Source: DATAYF01 sp036272735 (GTDB lineage Bacteria > Chloroflexota > Ktedonobacteria > Ktedonobacterales > Ktedonobacteraceae). Taken from it: 9,648 nt of DNA. The translations under genes and the position numbers were made by a program. A model generated the notes under the pieces. It was not told where the DNA came from. It searched no databases and was given only the letters and a program-made list of their open reading frames with translations. The stretch covers positions 1 to 9,648 of the forward strand of contig DATAYF010000574.1 in assembly GCA_036272735.1 (NCBI GenBank), given 5' to 3'. Positions 1 to 6,447 of the stretch are shown piece by piece; position 1 is the first letter of the stretch, and each line of letters starts with the position of its first letter.

Positions 1-24
1 GGATCTGTTCCAATCTTGGTGATG
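1..24 (+). repeat. Left inverted repeat of the 153-bp MITE-like element
   Basis: It reads GGATCTGT, one variable base, CCA, three mostly variable bases, then TTGGTGATG. The reverse complement of 130-153 matches it at 21 of 24 positions without gaps. Confidence 0.6.
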
Positions 25-129
25 GAGAGTAGCGTCACGCAAGGCGAGGAGCACCGGGACAGAAAAACAGATGCACAAGTGAGAAAAGGAGCTTCTTGCT
101 AGACGAGGACTGGGTTAAGAGCATCTCAG

Positions 130-153
130 CATCACCAAAAGTGGGACAGATCC
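130..153 (-). repeat. Right inverted repeat of the 153-bp MITE-like element
   Basis: This is the inverted partner of bases 1-24. On the plus strand it begins CATCACCAA and ends ACAGATCC. Confidence 0.6.
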
Positions 154-155
154 TA

Positions 156-160
156 AACAT
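156..160 (+). repeat. Left 5-bp target-site duplication (AACAT)
   Basis: AACAT immediately precedes the GGGGTCAGCG tip of the left terminal repeat. The same five bases immediately follow the right terminal repeat at 9014-9018. Five base pairs is the usual duplication length for Tn3-family transposition. By chance alone two 5-mers would match about once in 1,024 comparisons. Confidence 0.85.
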
Positions 161-198
161 GGGGTCAGCGTATCGAAAGGTGAAAACTGTACGCTAAG
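161..198 (+). repeat. Left 38-bp terminal inverted repeat (Tn3 type)
   Basis: It begins GGGGTCAGCG, has a variable centre (TATCGAAAGG), and ends TGAAAACTGTACGCTAAG. It differs from the right copy only at repeat positions 11, 15, 19 and 20. Tn3-family repeats are typically 38 bp, begin GGGG and end in TAAG, and in them TnpA contacts mainly the inner part. Similarity to the right copy continues inward for another 26 bp. Confidence 0.92.
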
Positions 199-224
199 CC
201 CGAAAAACGGAGAAGCAGCCTGGA
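199..224 (+). repeat. Inward extension of the left terminal repeat
   Basis: These 26 bp align without gaps to the reverse complement of 8950-8975, with 19 of 26 identical. The last 12 (AAGCAGCCTGGA) are identical. Similarity fades after this. The repeat pair is therefore effectively 64 bp, longer than the classical 38. Confidence 0.7.
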
Positions 225-305
225 AAAGCCTGGCGAACGTACGGCGATTACGTCGAACGCGTTGGCGGGATTCCTCCTGGATAAGACGCAGTGTGGCGGC
301 AGATG

Positions 306-1229
306 TTATCTTTCCCGCTGTATCAGTGTACTTACCGAATTGAGGGAGCTACTTGAGAGCGCAATGGCTCTCGCCTTGGGGAACGCTTCCGTTGCCAGAT
401 CGGTGAGGACACGACCAGGTGGGAGTTCGACAAAGAGCCTGGTCCCCAACTCGAAGAGTGCAGTGGTCGCGTCATACCAGCGCACGAGTTGTGCCACATT
501 GCGCGCCAGATCTTTCCCAATTACCTCAGGTGCAGAGAGTGCGCGCGCACTGCTACTGCTGATGTAGAGGACGCTCGGCGGAGCGAGTGAGACGCTTTGG
601 ATCTCCTGCTCCAGGCGTTCGGTGACGGGTTCCATGAGTGGACAGTGCGATGGCACCTGTACAGGGAGACGCTCCGCTTTGTGGGCACCAGCATGGAGCG
701 TCTGCTCAAGCGCCTTCTGGACAGCCTGCTCCGTCCCGGCAATGACGATCTGACGTGGCGCGTTCAGATTCGCAAGAAACACGGGAGTGGCCGAAGTATG
801 GATGGGCTTCAGTAAGCGGTTGACCTCTGCTTCCGTCAGCCCAACGATGACGCCCATCCCATACCCGCGTGGATACGCACGCTCCATCAACACGCCCCGC
901 AAGTGGACCAGGCGTAATGCTGGCGGAAAATCGAGGCTTCCCGCGATGACAGCCGCGCTGAACGCACCGACGGAGAGTCCCGCAACCATGGCTGGTCGGG
1001 CGCCCTCTGCTGTGAGCGCTCGCGCCGTCGCGACCCCTGCAATCAGCAATGCAAGCTGGACCGAGACCGTTGAGTGCAACGCCTGCTCGTTGTCGAGGAG
1101 CGAAACATCTTGCCCCAGGACCACGCTCGCTTCCTTCAGTGTCGAAGCAACTGTCGGGTGAGCGGGAAGCTGATGGAGCATGCCCACCTGTTGTGCCCCC
1201 TGTCCCGGAAAAAGAAACGCGACACTCAT
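306..1229 (-). CDS. mdcH: Malonate decarboxylase epsilon subunit, malonyl-CoA:ACP transacylase (MdcH)
   Basis: This 307-residue protein belongs to the acyltransferase (FabD-like) family. In MDC it activates the enzyme by loading a malonyl group from malonyl-CoA onto the prosthetic-group thiol of MdcC, which becomes acetyl-S-MdcC after decarboxylation. Visible family hallmarks are the N-terminal FLFPGQGAQ (residues 5-13), the nucleophile motif GLSVGAF with Ser86, the malonyl-binding arginine context LRGVLMERA (Arg111) and the catalytic histidine in VPSHCPLM (His195). The length is normal. The ATG overlaps the mdcG stop in an ATGA junction (1229-1226), with a purine-rich AAGGGA upstream. It is the last gene of the operon. 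I see no strong intrinsic terminator between its stop and the left transposon end about 80 bp away. Confidence 0.94.
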   Translation of the reverse strand: MSVAFLFPGQGAQQVGMLHQLPAHPTVASTLKEASVVLGQDVSLLDNEQALHSTVSVQLALLIAGVATARALTAEGARPAMVAGLSVGAFSAAVIAGSLDFPPALRLVHLRGVLMERAYPRGYGMGVIVGLTEAEVNRLLKPIHTSATPVFLANLNAPRQIVIAGTEQAVQKALEQTLHAGAHKAERLPVQVPSHCPLMEPVTERLEQEIQSVSLAPPSVLYISSSSARALSAPEVIGKDLARNVAQLVRWYDATTALFELGTRLFVELPPGRVLTDLATEAFPKARAIALSSSSLNSVSTLIQRER

Positions 1230-1876
1230 TGATCCGTCCCTTTCACCTGCTCTGGATGTTCCCAGGCATCATGGAGCAGCCTGGGACCATCAGGCGTACG
1301 CACCATCACGCGGGAGGCTTCCCGCCCATATTCCTGGAGGGCAAAGGCACCGAACGGTGTTTCCACCTGGATATCCACGCGTACCGGCAGGGAGGAAAGT
1401 CTGGCCAGGAGCGTGCGCGCCAGAGCCAGAGATAATCGTTCTGGTGCGCGGATGATCACATCAAGATCACTGCTTTCTGTAATGGTCGGTCGGTCGCTTG
1501 CCAGCTCAAATCCCACGCTTCCCACCGGTCCCCAGGCCAGATCCCATGTTTCTAGCACATCCGACACCGTAATGAGCGCCTGGAGCGCCTGGCTGGTGGA
1601 CAGGCGTGGACTCGTTATCCATCCCTGTGCCTGCGCCAGTTGTTCAGGCGTGATCTGCTGCCTGATCGCACGCGTTGGGAGGAAGGCCGCGTAGCGCTCG
1701 CTGCGTGTCTGTCCTCGGACCCCCACGGCAACCATCCCGGTGCTGGCGCGTTGGCGACGCACAACGACATAGGGTGCTCTTTCCAACGCAGCAGAGACCC
1801 AGAGCGGGCATGTGGTCTGATTCACCAGCGCATCCGGGCCATCAATGAGGAGGAGATCATGCGGTCTTACCTCCAT
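1226..1876 (-). CDS. mdcG: Phosphoribosyl-dephospho-CoA transferase / MDC holo-ACP synthase (MdcG)
   Basis: This 216-residue protein is of the MdcG (CitX-analogous) family. It transfers 2'-(5''-phosphoribosyl)-3'-dephospho-CoA from its triphosphate precursor, the MdcB product, to the serine of MdcC, releasing pyrophosphate. Visible are the N-terminal RPHDLLLI, the nucleotidyltransferase-like GSVGFEL (residues 119-125), the acidic metal motif SDLD (136-139) and a further Asp in RVDIQ (168). The start overlaps the end of mdcE by 10 nt and has no strong ribosome binding site, so translational coupling is likely. In Klebsiella a transporter gene (mdcF) lies between mdcE and mdcG; here they are joined directly. 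Confidence 0.93.
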   Translation of the reverse strand: MEVRPHDLLLIDGPDALVNQTTCPLWVSAALERAPYVVVRRQRASTGMVAVGVRGQTRSERYAAFLPTRAIRQQITPEQLAQAQGWITSPRLSTSQALQALITVSDVLETWDLAWGPVGSVGFELASDRPTITESSDLDVIIRAPERLSLALARTLLARLSSLPVRVDIQVETPFGAFALQEYGREASRVMVRTPDGPRLLHDAWEHPEQVKGTDQ

Positions 1877-2691
1877 TGTGCGGACATCCGTTCGCGCACG
1901 CTGATGGAAGCAGCTCTTCCCAGCTGTGCTGCGGGAGAGATCCAGCGCCTGCTGAGATCTCGTGGACCCGAACGAGTATCGACGATGGCAGTCACGATCG
2001 CCTCCTTGACCCGTCGAATATCTGCTTCCTCTGGATGATCTGGCTGCACCCCTTCAATCAGCGTATCCAGCAGTCCCAGCCGCGCGTAATCGCGGATGGC
2101 ATAGGCCATCGGCAGGATCTGGTGCGCCACGTTTTCCATCTCTTCGATGCTCCTCCTGGTCACACGCGCGGCGGCCTCTTTTCCCATGGCATGGACGGAA
2201 ACGTCGGGATCATCAAGGGCGAGGAGACGATTGGCCTGATAGCCGTGAGTCAGAAAGCCGCCGGATTGAGCGTGTCCGACAATCAGCGCGATCACGGGAT
2301 GACCAGCCAGCCGGGCAGAGGCATACGCATCGGTAGCAGCAGCACAAGCCAGATGCAAACCGAGCAGTTCTTCACGTCGCCCATACGCCTGACTGGGCAA
2401 CCCAACCAGCGCGACGAGCGCCCGCCGGTTGCCATCTTGATCCTGCGTGATGGCCTCGCGTACCGCCGACGCGAGCGCCAGACACTCGTCAATCCCCACT
2501 TCGCCTTGACGCGCACGCGGGAAACGATTGTGCGGATCAGGCACCACGGCAAGATAGCGAACGCGCTCGTTGTGTAAGGGGGCATCTGCAACCAGCACAG
2601 AGGCAGGGTACCCTTCAAGTGAGCGTGTTCCTCCAGTCAGGGCGGTGAACCAGGTTCGACTGCGGTATGCGGTCAGGTGTTGCGTGTTCAA
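1867..2691 (-). CDS. mdcE: Malonate decarboxylase gamma subunit (MdcE)
   Basis: This 274-residue subunit is of the crotonase/carboxyltransferase fold. With MdcD it forms the decarboxylase that turns malonyl-S-MdcC into acetyl-S-MdcC and CO2. Recognisable conserved blocks are VPDPHNRFPRARQGEVG (residues 50-66), YGRREELLG (103-111) and VGHAQSGGFLTHGYQANRL (138-156), the last supplying an oxyanion-type glycine turn. The start is TTG (2691-2689), overlapping the mdcD TGA in a TTGA junction, with GAAGAGAGG upstream; no ATG lies near the expected N-terminus. The last bases overlap mdcG by 10 nt. The C-terminal extension after about residue 230 is Arg/Ser-rich and less recognisable. Confidence 0.95.
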   Translation of the reverse strand: MNTQHLTAYRSRTWFTALTGGTRSLEGYPASVLVADAPLHNERVRYLAVVPDPHNRFPRARQGEVGIDECLALASAVREAITQDQDGNRRALVALVGLPSQAYGRREELLGLHLACAAATDAYASARLAGHPVIALIVGHAQSGGFLTHGYQANRLLALDDPDVSVHAMGKEAAARVTRRSIEEMENVAHQILPMAYAIRDYARLGLLDTLIEGVQPDHPEEADIRRVKEAIVTAIVDTRSGPRDLSRRWISPAAQLGRAASISVRERMSAQWR

Positions 2692-3554
2692 CGTGTGCCT
2701 CTCTTCTCAAAAATGGTCCGTGCGGTAGCGCTATCAAGCTGTTCCGAAAGATCAATATCCGCGAACAGCGCTCGATAGGAGTCAACTTGCGTACTGCGAT
2801 GGGTGGCTGGCAAGCCTCGTCTGAAGCATTCCTGGATCGTCGCGACGATGGCAGGGGTATCGTCTTCGACCAGAAAGTCGACCAGACCACAAGCGTAGCG
2901 CTGTTCTCCGCCATCAACGCTCCAGATCAGTTGCCGATCGCGGGCGTCAAATTCCTCAATGCCAGCCTCCTGCTCAATCACTTCAGGACCATTCAGTCCC
3001 AGCCTTGCCGCGCGCGTTGCGATCAGATAACTACACAGGCCGGCGGCAATCGACATGCCCCCAAAGCATCCGACCATCCCCGTGATCACTCCAATCACGG
3101 GCACATAGCGACGGAGAGACACAATTGCTGAGCTGATTTCAGCGATGGCATTCAGCCCCAGGTTTGCTTCCTGGAGACGCACGCCCCCGCTTTCGAGGGA
3201 AAGAACCGGGTAGACCGGATGGCCCTGTTCACAGTCCCGTAAGGCTAATTCGAGCGCCCCGGCGATTTTCGCACCGGAAACCTCACCGATGCTGCCGCCC
3301 AGAAAGGCTCCCTCGATGGCCACCACGACTGCGTCCCAGCCCGCGATGAAACCACGCGCGATGATCACACCATCATCGCTCTCTGGCACGATGCCCTGTG
3401 GTTCCAACCAGGGAGATTCCAGGCGATCGAAAGGACCAAGCAATTCCCGAAATGTTCCGGCATCGAGCAAGGCTTGCGCGCGTTCACGGGCGTGTAATTC
3501 AAGAAAACTGTGCCGAGGTTTGAGCGGAGAATGTATGGGTTCAGAAGGAATCAT
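2688..3554 (-). CDS. mdcD: Malonate decarboxylase beta subunit (MdcD)
   Basis: This 288-residue carboxyltransferase-type subunit is the partner of MdcE in decarboxylating malonyl-S-MdcC. Unlike the Malonomonas (mad) system, this type needs no biotin carrier, and none is encoded here. Diagnostic blocks are GAFLGGSIGEVSGAK (residues 82-96, likely oxyanion loop), ESGGVRLQEA (121-130), GCFGGMSIAAGL (162-173) and RLGLNGPEVIEQEAG (184-198). The frame stays open to an ATG at 3683. I chose the ATG at 3554 because it gives an ATGA overlap with mdcC, has GGAGGAG just upstream and yields the family's usual length; the longer version would run far into mdcC. Confidence 0.95.
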   Translation of the reverse strand: MIPSEPIHSPLKPRHSFLELHARERAQALLDAGTFRELLGPFDRLESPWLEPQGIVPESDDGVIIARGFIAGWDAVVVAIEGAFLGGSIGEVSGAKIAGALELALRDCEQGHPVYPVLSLESGGVRLQEANLGLNAIAEISSAIVSLRRYVPVIGVITGMVGCFGGMSIAAGLCSYLIATRAARLGLNGPEVIEQEAGIEEFDARDRQLIWSVDGGEQRYACGLVDFLVEDDTPAIVATIQECFRRGLPATHRSTQVDSYRALFADIDLSEQLDSATARTIFEKRGTR

Positions 3555-3844
3555 CTCTGGCTCTCCTCCACTGCCTGTTGCAAGCGCAACATGACCATGC
3601 CGGGCGTCGCGCCAAAATCGTTGAGTTCGAGCGTGACCGCCGGAGCGTACCGCGTAAAGAAACGGTCCAGGACGGCCTTCCACGTGGCCCCATAGCCGTC
3701 AACACTCGTGCGTACTCGCACATGGGCGAGCTGGTCGGGTGAGGGCCCCAGCACAATTTCCAGATCGCCCGACCCAACCACACCCACGTGGACCCGGCAT
3801 GCTACCGGCTGGCTGGCTGGATAGGTAAAAGTCATACGTTCCAT
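3551..3844 (-). CDS. mdcC: Malonate decarboxylase acyl carrier protein, delta subunit (MdcC)
   Basis: This 97-residue carrier protein holds the covalent 2'-(5''-phosphoribosyl)-3'-dephospho-CoA arm on which acetyl and malonyl groups are exchanged. The attachment serine sits in VGVVGSGDLEIV and is Ser25 with the start used here. This is the position known for the Klebsiella protein, which supports the choice of the ATG at 3844. That ATG is preceded by a strong AAGGAGG six bases upstream. A second in-frame ATG at 3835 would form an ATGA junction with the mdcB stop but is too far from that ribosome site. It overlaps mdcB by 13 nt and mdcD by 4 nt. Confidence 0.94.
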   Translation of the reverse strand: MERMTFTYPASQPVACRVHVGVVGSGDLEIVLGPSPDQLAHVRVRTSVDGYGATWKAVLDRFFTRYAPAVTLELNDFGATPGMVMLRLQQAVEESQR

Positions 3845-4728
3845 TCTCTTCCTCCTTCTGCTGGTGGTGTCCCGCTGGCAAGTGCATCAAGAAAGAGCGT
3901 GGCCGCGAGCAGATCCGCGCTTCCCCCTGGAGACGCGTGGCGCAGGAGCAGGGAGCTCTCCAGGAGAGAGAGCTGGTCCAGGCCCGCAGCCGTACCTGTT
4001 CCTCCCGCGCACAGGACGGCGCGTGCACTCTCTCTGGCCTCGCGCAAGGCATCCAGGCCGCCACGATAGAGCAGGCAGGTATCATCGAGCTGCGTCATGA
4101 TCGCCAGGAGCGCATCCAGGCGCGCGCACGTCTCTGTTGCTCCTCGTTGGCGCACCGCCCGCAAGGTAGGGAGCCCCCATTCGATCACACAGGGAAAGTC
4201 GCGTTGCGCTTCTCCTCTTGCTCCAGCAACTCCATAGCGCTTTTGCATGGATAGACCATGTGACGGCATATCTGGTGCAAAGCGATCGGGGAGGTGGGCA
4301 AGTTCACCGGCGCGGGCGGTAATGTGCCGGGCAGGAGCGGTTAATCCGGCGATCGCTGCTCCCGCGACTAGCAATCCCATTGCCCAGATCGCTCCCCGAT
4401 GTGTATTCACCCCATGGGTTACTTCCAGCATGGCACGCTCTCCCTCCCGACCGATCTCTCCCAGGTGCTCGCGTAACGCCTGATCTGGTGAGTGATCCAT
4501 GGAGGCAAAGGCAATGGTCGCAAACGTGCCAGAAAGAGTCTGCGCCGAGCGTTTCATGAGTGCAAGGGTCAAATCCGTGTGCGCGCCAGAGCCACGTCGA
4601 TCGACCAGGGCAGGTTTGGGAGTGAGTTCTGCTTCTGCGACCAGAGCCGTGACCGCCAGATGCGCCAGGGTGCGTGCGGCCAACACTTTTTGCTGCTGAA
4701 GCACCCCTTGGGGTGAAAAGATACGCAT
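3832..4728 (-). CDS. mdcB: Triphosphoribosyl-dephospho-CoA synthase (MdcB)
   Basis: This 298-residue member of the CitG/MdcB family condenses ATP with dephospho-CoA to give the prosthetic-group precursor and adenine. Visible signature blocks are TPKPALVDRRGSGAHTD (residues 36-52), GVNTHRGAIW (106-115), GARGEA (169-174) and the C-terminal SPGGSADLLA (266-275). The frame could start upstream at 4776. I prefer the ATG at 4728 because it overlaps the mdcA stop by one base (TAATG) and has CAGGAG at ideal spacing; the upstream choice would overlap mdcA by 49 nt. The protein lies directly after MdcA, as in other mdc operons, and its product is used by MdcG. Confidence 0.95.
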   Translation of the reverse strand: MRIFSPQGVLQQQKVLAARTLAHLAVTALVAEAELTPKPALVDRRGSGAHTDLTLALMKRSAQTLSGTFATIAFASMDHSPDQALREHLGEIGREGERAMLEVTHGVNTHRGAIWAMGLLVAGAAIAGLTAPARHITARAGELAHLPDRFAPDMPSHGLSMQKRYGVAGARGEAQRDFPCVIEWGLPTLRAVRQRGATETCARLDALLAIMTQLDDTCLLYRGGLDALREARESARAVLCAGGTGTAAGLDQLSLLESSLLLRHASPGGSADLLAATLFLDALASGTPPAEGGREWNV

Positions 4729-6395
4729 TACCAACTCCTGAACCTTGCCGGGGGCTGGTACAATCCTCCTGACCACTCCACCAGTTCCTCAATACTTTTC
4801 GCCGCAAGTAACGAACGTTTGGCTTCAGTGCGGCGAATACCGAGATCTTCTGGAAAGGCGACCAGGCCGGCGCTACGCAGGTGCTCAACTCTTCCGGGAT
4901 CACTGCGCAAGCCGATGGGACTGACACCCGCAATAGCCGCCAGGGCCTGCTGCCGCTCTTCAAGACTCTGTGCCTTGTAGAGATAGGCGATTCCTTCTTC
5001 AGTCACGACATGGCTCACATCATCTCCATAGATCATCACCGGCGCGATCGGGAGATGGGCGTCTGTTCCAACCTGGATGGCGTCCAGAGATTCCACCAGT
5101 TTGGGTACCCCGCCTTTCTGGAAGGTTTCCACCATCTGCACGACCAGCTTACGCCCGCGCAGAACGGGACTCTCTCCGCTGAGCAGGCTCAACCAGGCCG
5201 GGCTACTGTGCCTGCGCCCATGAGGATCGTAGCCCATGTTCGGAGCGCCGCCAAAGCCCGCCAGACGTCCTGCCATCACCGTTGAAGAGTTCGCATTCCC
5301 ATCCATTTGCAGCGTCGAGCCGATAAAAAGATCGATGGCGTAGAGACCAGCGAGTTGCGCCAACACCCGGTTGGAGCGGAGTGCGCCGTCGGACCCAGTA
5401 AAAAACACATCAGGATGCGCCGCCACATACGCCTCCATCCCAGGCTCACCCCCAAAACAATACACACTCTCGACCCAGCCACTTTCGATGGCTGGAATGA
5501 GAGTCGGATGGGGATTGAGCACCCAGTTGCGGCAGATCTTTCCCTGGAGTCCCAGCGATGCCCCGTAGGTAGGGAGTAACAGTTCAATCGCCGCCGTATC
5601 AAAGCCAACCCCGTGGTTGAGCGAGGTCACTTCATGCTGCGCGTAAATCCCGCGAATGACGAGCATGGCCATCAAAATATTGATCTCGGTGATGTGGCGC
5701 GGATCGCGGGTGAACAGCGGCTCCAGCGCGAATGGGCGATCTGCCACCACCAGAAAATCGATCCAGGAGCCGGGAATATCCACGCGCGGCAGTTCATCAG
5801 TCAGTTCATTGATCTGCGCAATTACAATGCCATCGTGGAAAGCCGTCGCCTCGACAATTGTGGGCGTGTCCTCGGTATTGGGGCCAGTATACAGATTGCC
5901 GCGTCTATCCCCTTTCTCTGCGCAGACCAGGGCCACCTGGGGTGTCAGATCCGTGAACATACGAGCGTAGAGTTCAATGTAGGTATGGATCGCCCCAATG
6001 ACCAGTTTGCCATCTTCCAGGCATTGTGCCAGGCGCAGGCTCTGTGGGCCAGCATAAGCAAAATCGATGCGGTGAGCGATGCCTTGCTCGAAGAGATCCA
6101 GGTGTTCGGGGCGACTGATGCTCCCTATCAGGAGATGGAGGTCATGCACGACGCCGGGATTCACTCGGGCCAGACTCCGCGAGAGGAAGTCGGCCTGTTT
6201 CTGATTATCTCCTTCCAGCGCGACCCGGTCGCCGGGAACAAGTAATGCTTCAAGCGCCTCCACGATGCGTTCGGTGGGGAGAAGACGCCTCTGGGCAAAG
6301 GACGCAATGCGGGCCAGACGCTGCGCTTTCTCAGCGCGTCTCGTGGCCCATCTGGAAGAGAGTGCCTGTTGCATCTCCAATCCTACCTTTCTCAC
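4728..6395 (-). CDS. mdcA: Malonate decarboxylase alpha subunit, acetyl-S-ACP:malonate ACP transferase (MdcA)
   Basis: This 555-residue subunit is a CoA-transferase-like enzyme. It swaps the acetyl group on MdcC for malonate, releasing acetate and forming malonyl-S-MdcC. The N-terminus carries WATRRAEKAQRL, typical of MdcA. Further recognisable blocks are EGDNQKQADFL (residues 61-71), SLNHGVGFDTAAIELLLPTYG (258-278), GEPGMEAY (316-323) and STVMAGRLAGFGGAPNMG (371-388). The length is standard. The annotated start is GTG at 6395, nine bases after an AGGAG; an ATG seven codons in (6374) is an alternative. A 52-bp gap separates it from the broken hydrolase gene upstream, so transcription probably arrives from the divergent promoter region near 7700, although a promoter within the gap cannot be excluded. 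Confidence 0.97.
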   Translation of the reverse strand: MRKVGLEMQQALSSRWATRRAEKAQRLARIASFAQRRLLPTERIVEALEALLVPGDRVALEGDNQKQADFLSRSLARVNPGVVHDLHLLIGSISRPEHLDLFEQGIAHRIDFAYAGPQSLRLAQCLEDGKLVIGAIHTYIELYARMFTDLTPQVALVCAEKGDRRGNLYTGPNTEDTPTIVEATAFHDGIVIAQINELTDELPRVDIPGSWIDFLVVADRPFALEPLFTRDPRHITEINILMAMLVIRGIYAQHEVTSLNHGVGFDTAAIELLLPTYGASLGLQGKICRNWVLNPHPTLIPAIESGWVESVYCFGGEPGMEAYVAAHPDVFFTGSDGALRSNRVLAQLAGLYAIDLFIGSTLQMDGNANSSTVMAGRLAGFGGAPNMGYDPHGRRHSSPAWLSLLSGESPVLRGRKLVVQMVETFQKGGVPKLVESLDAIQVGTDAHLPIAPVMIYGDDVSHVVTEEGIAYLYKAQSLEERQQALAAIAGVSPIGLRSDPGRVEHLRSAGLVAFPEDLGIRRTEAKRSLLAAKSIEELVEWSGGLYQPPARFRSW

Positions 6396-6447
6396 AAAAA
6401 AGAGCTCCTGTTTGGGAGGACTATAAGGAACAGGTCCAGCGCATTCC

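Larger units (their letters stand above)
1..153. mobile_element. MITE-like element, 153 bp, with 24-bp imperfect terminal inverted repeats
   Basis: Bases 1-24 (GGATCTGT at the tip, TTGGTGATG at the inner end) are matched in inverted orientation by bases 130-153, with 21 of 24 positions identical (mismatches at 9, 13 and 15). Between them are about 105 bp with no convincing open frame. A short inverted-repeat-bounded segment with no transposase is what a MITE or an internally deleted insertion sequence looks like. The window begins exactly at the left tip, so the left target duplication cannot be examined. The parent IS family is not assigned; an ISL3-type end is a possibility only from general appearance. 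The Tn3-like element starts its target duplication 2 bp after the right tip. Confidence 0.55.

Noticed and set aside
161..198. Assignment of the ends to the IS21 family because of the GAAAACTGT stretch
   Set aside because: The exact 38-bp length, GGGG tip, ACGCTAAG inner end and 5-bp duplication fit Tn3-family ends better. IS21 ends carry multiple short repeats that I do not see.
3555..3683. Longer N-terminus for mdcD starting at 3683
   Set aside because: It would overlap mdcC by more than 130 nt, and its sequence is Arg/Gly-rich and unlike the family. The ATG at 3554 has a ribosome site and an ATGA junction.
4729..4776. Upstream start for mdcB at 4776
   Set aside because: It would overlap mdcA by 49 nt. 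The ATG at 4728 has CAGGAG at ideal spacing and a TAATG junction.
787..6245. Numerous plus-strand open frames opposite the mdc genes
   Set aside because: They lie antisense to well-recognised, conserved proteins in a GC-rich sequence and have no motifs of their own; they are reading-frame shadows.
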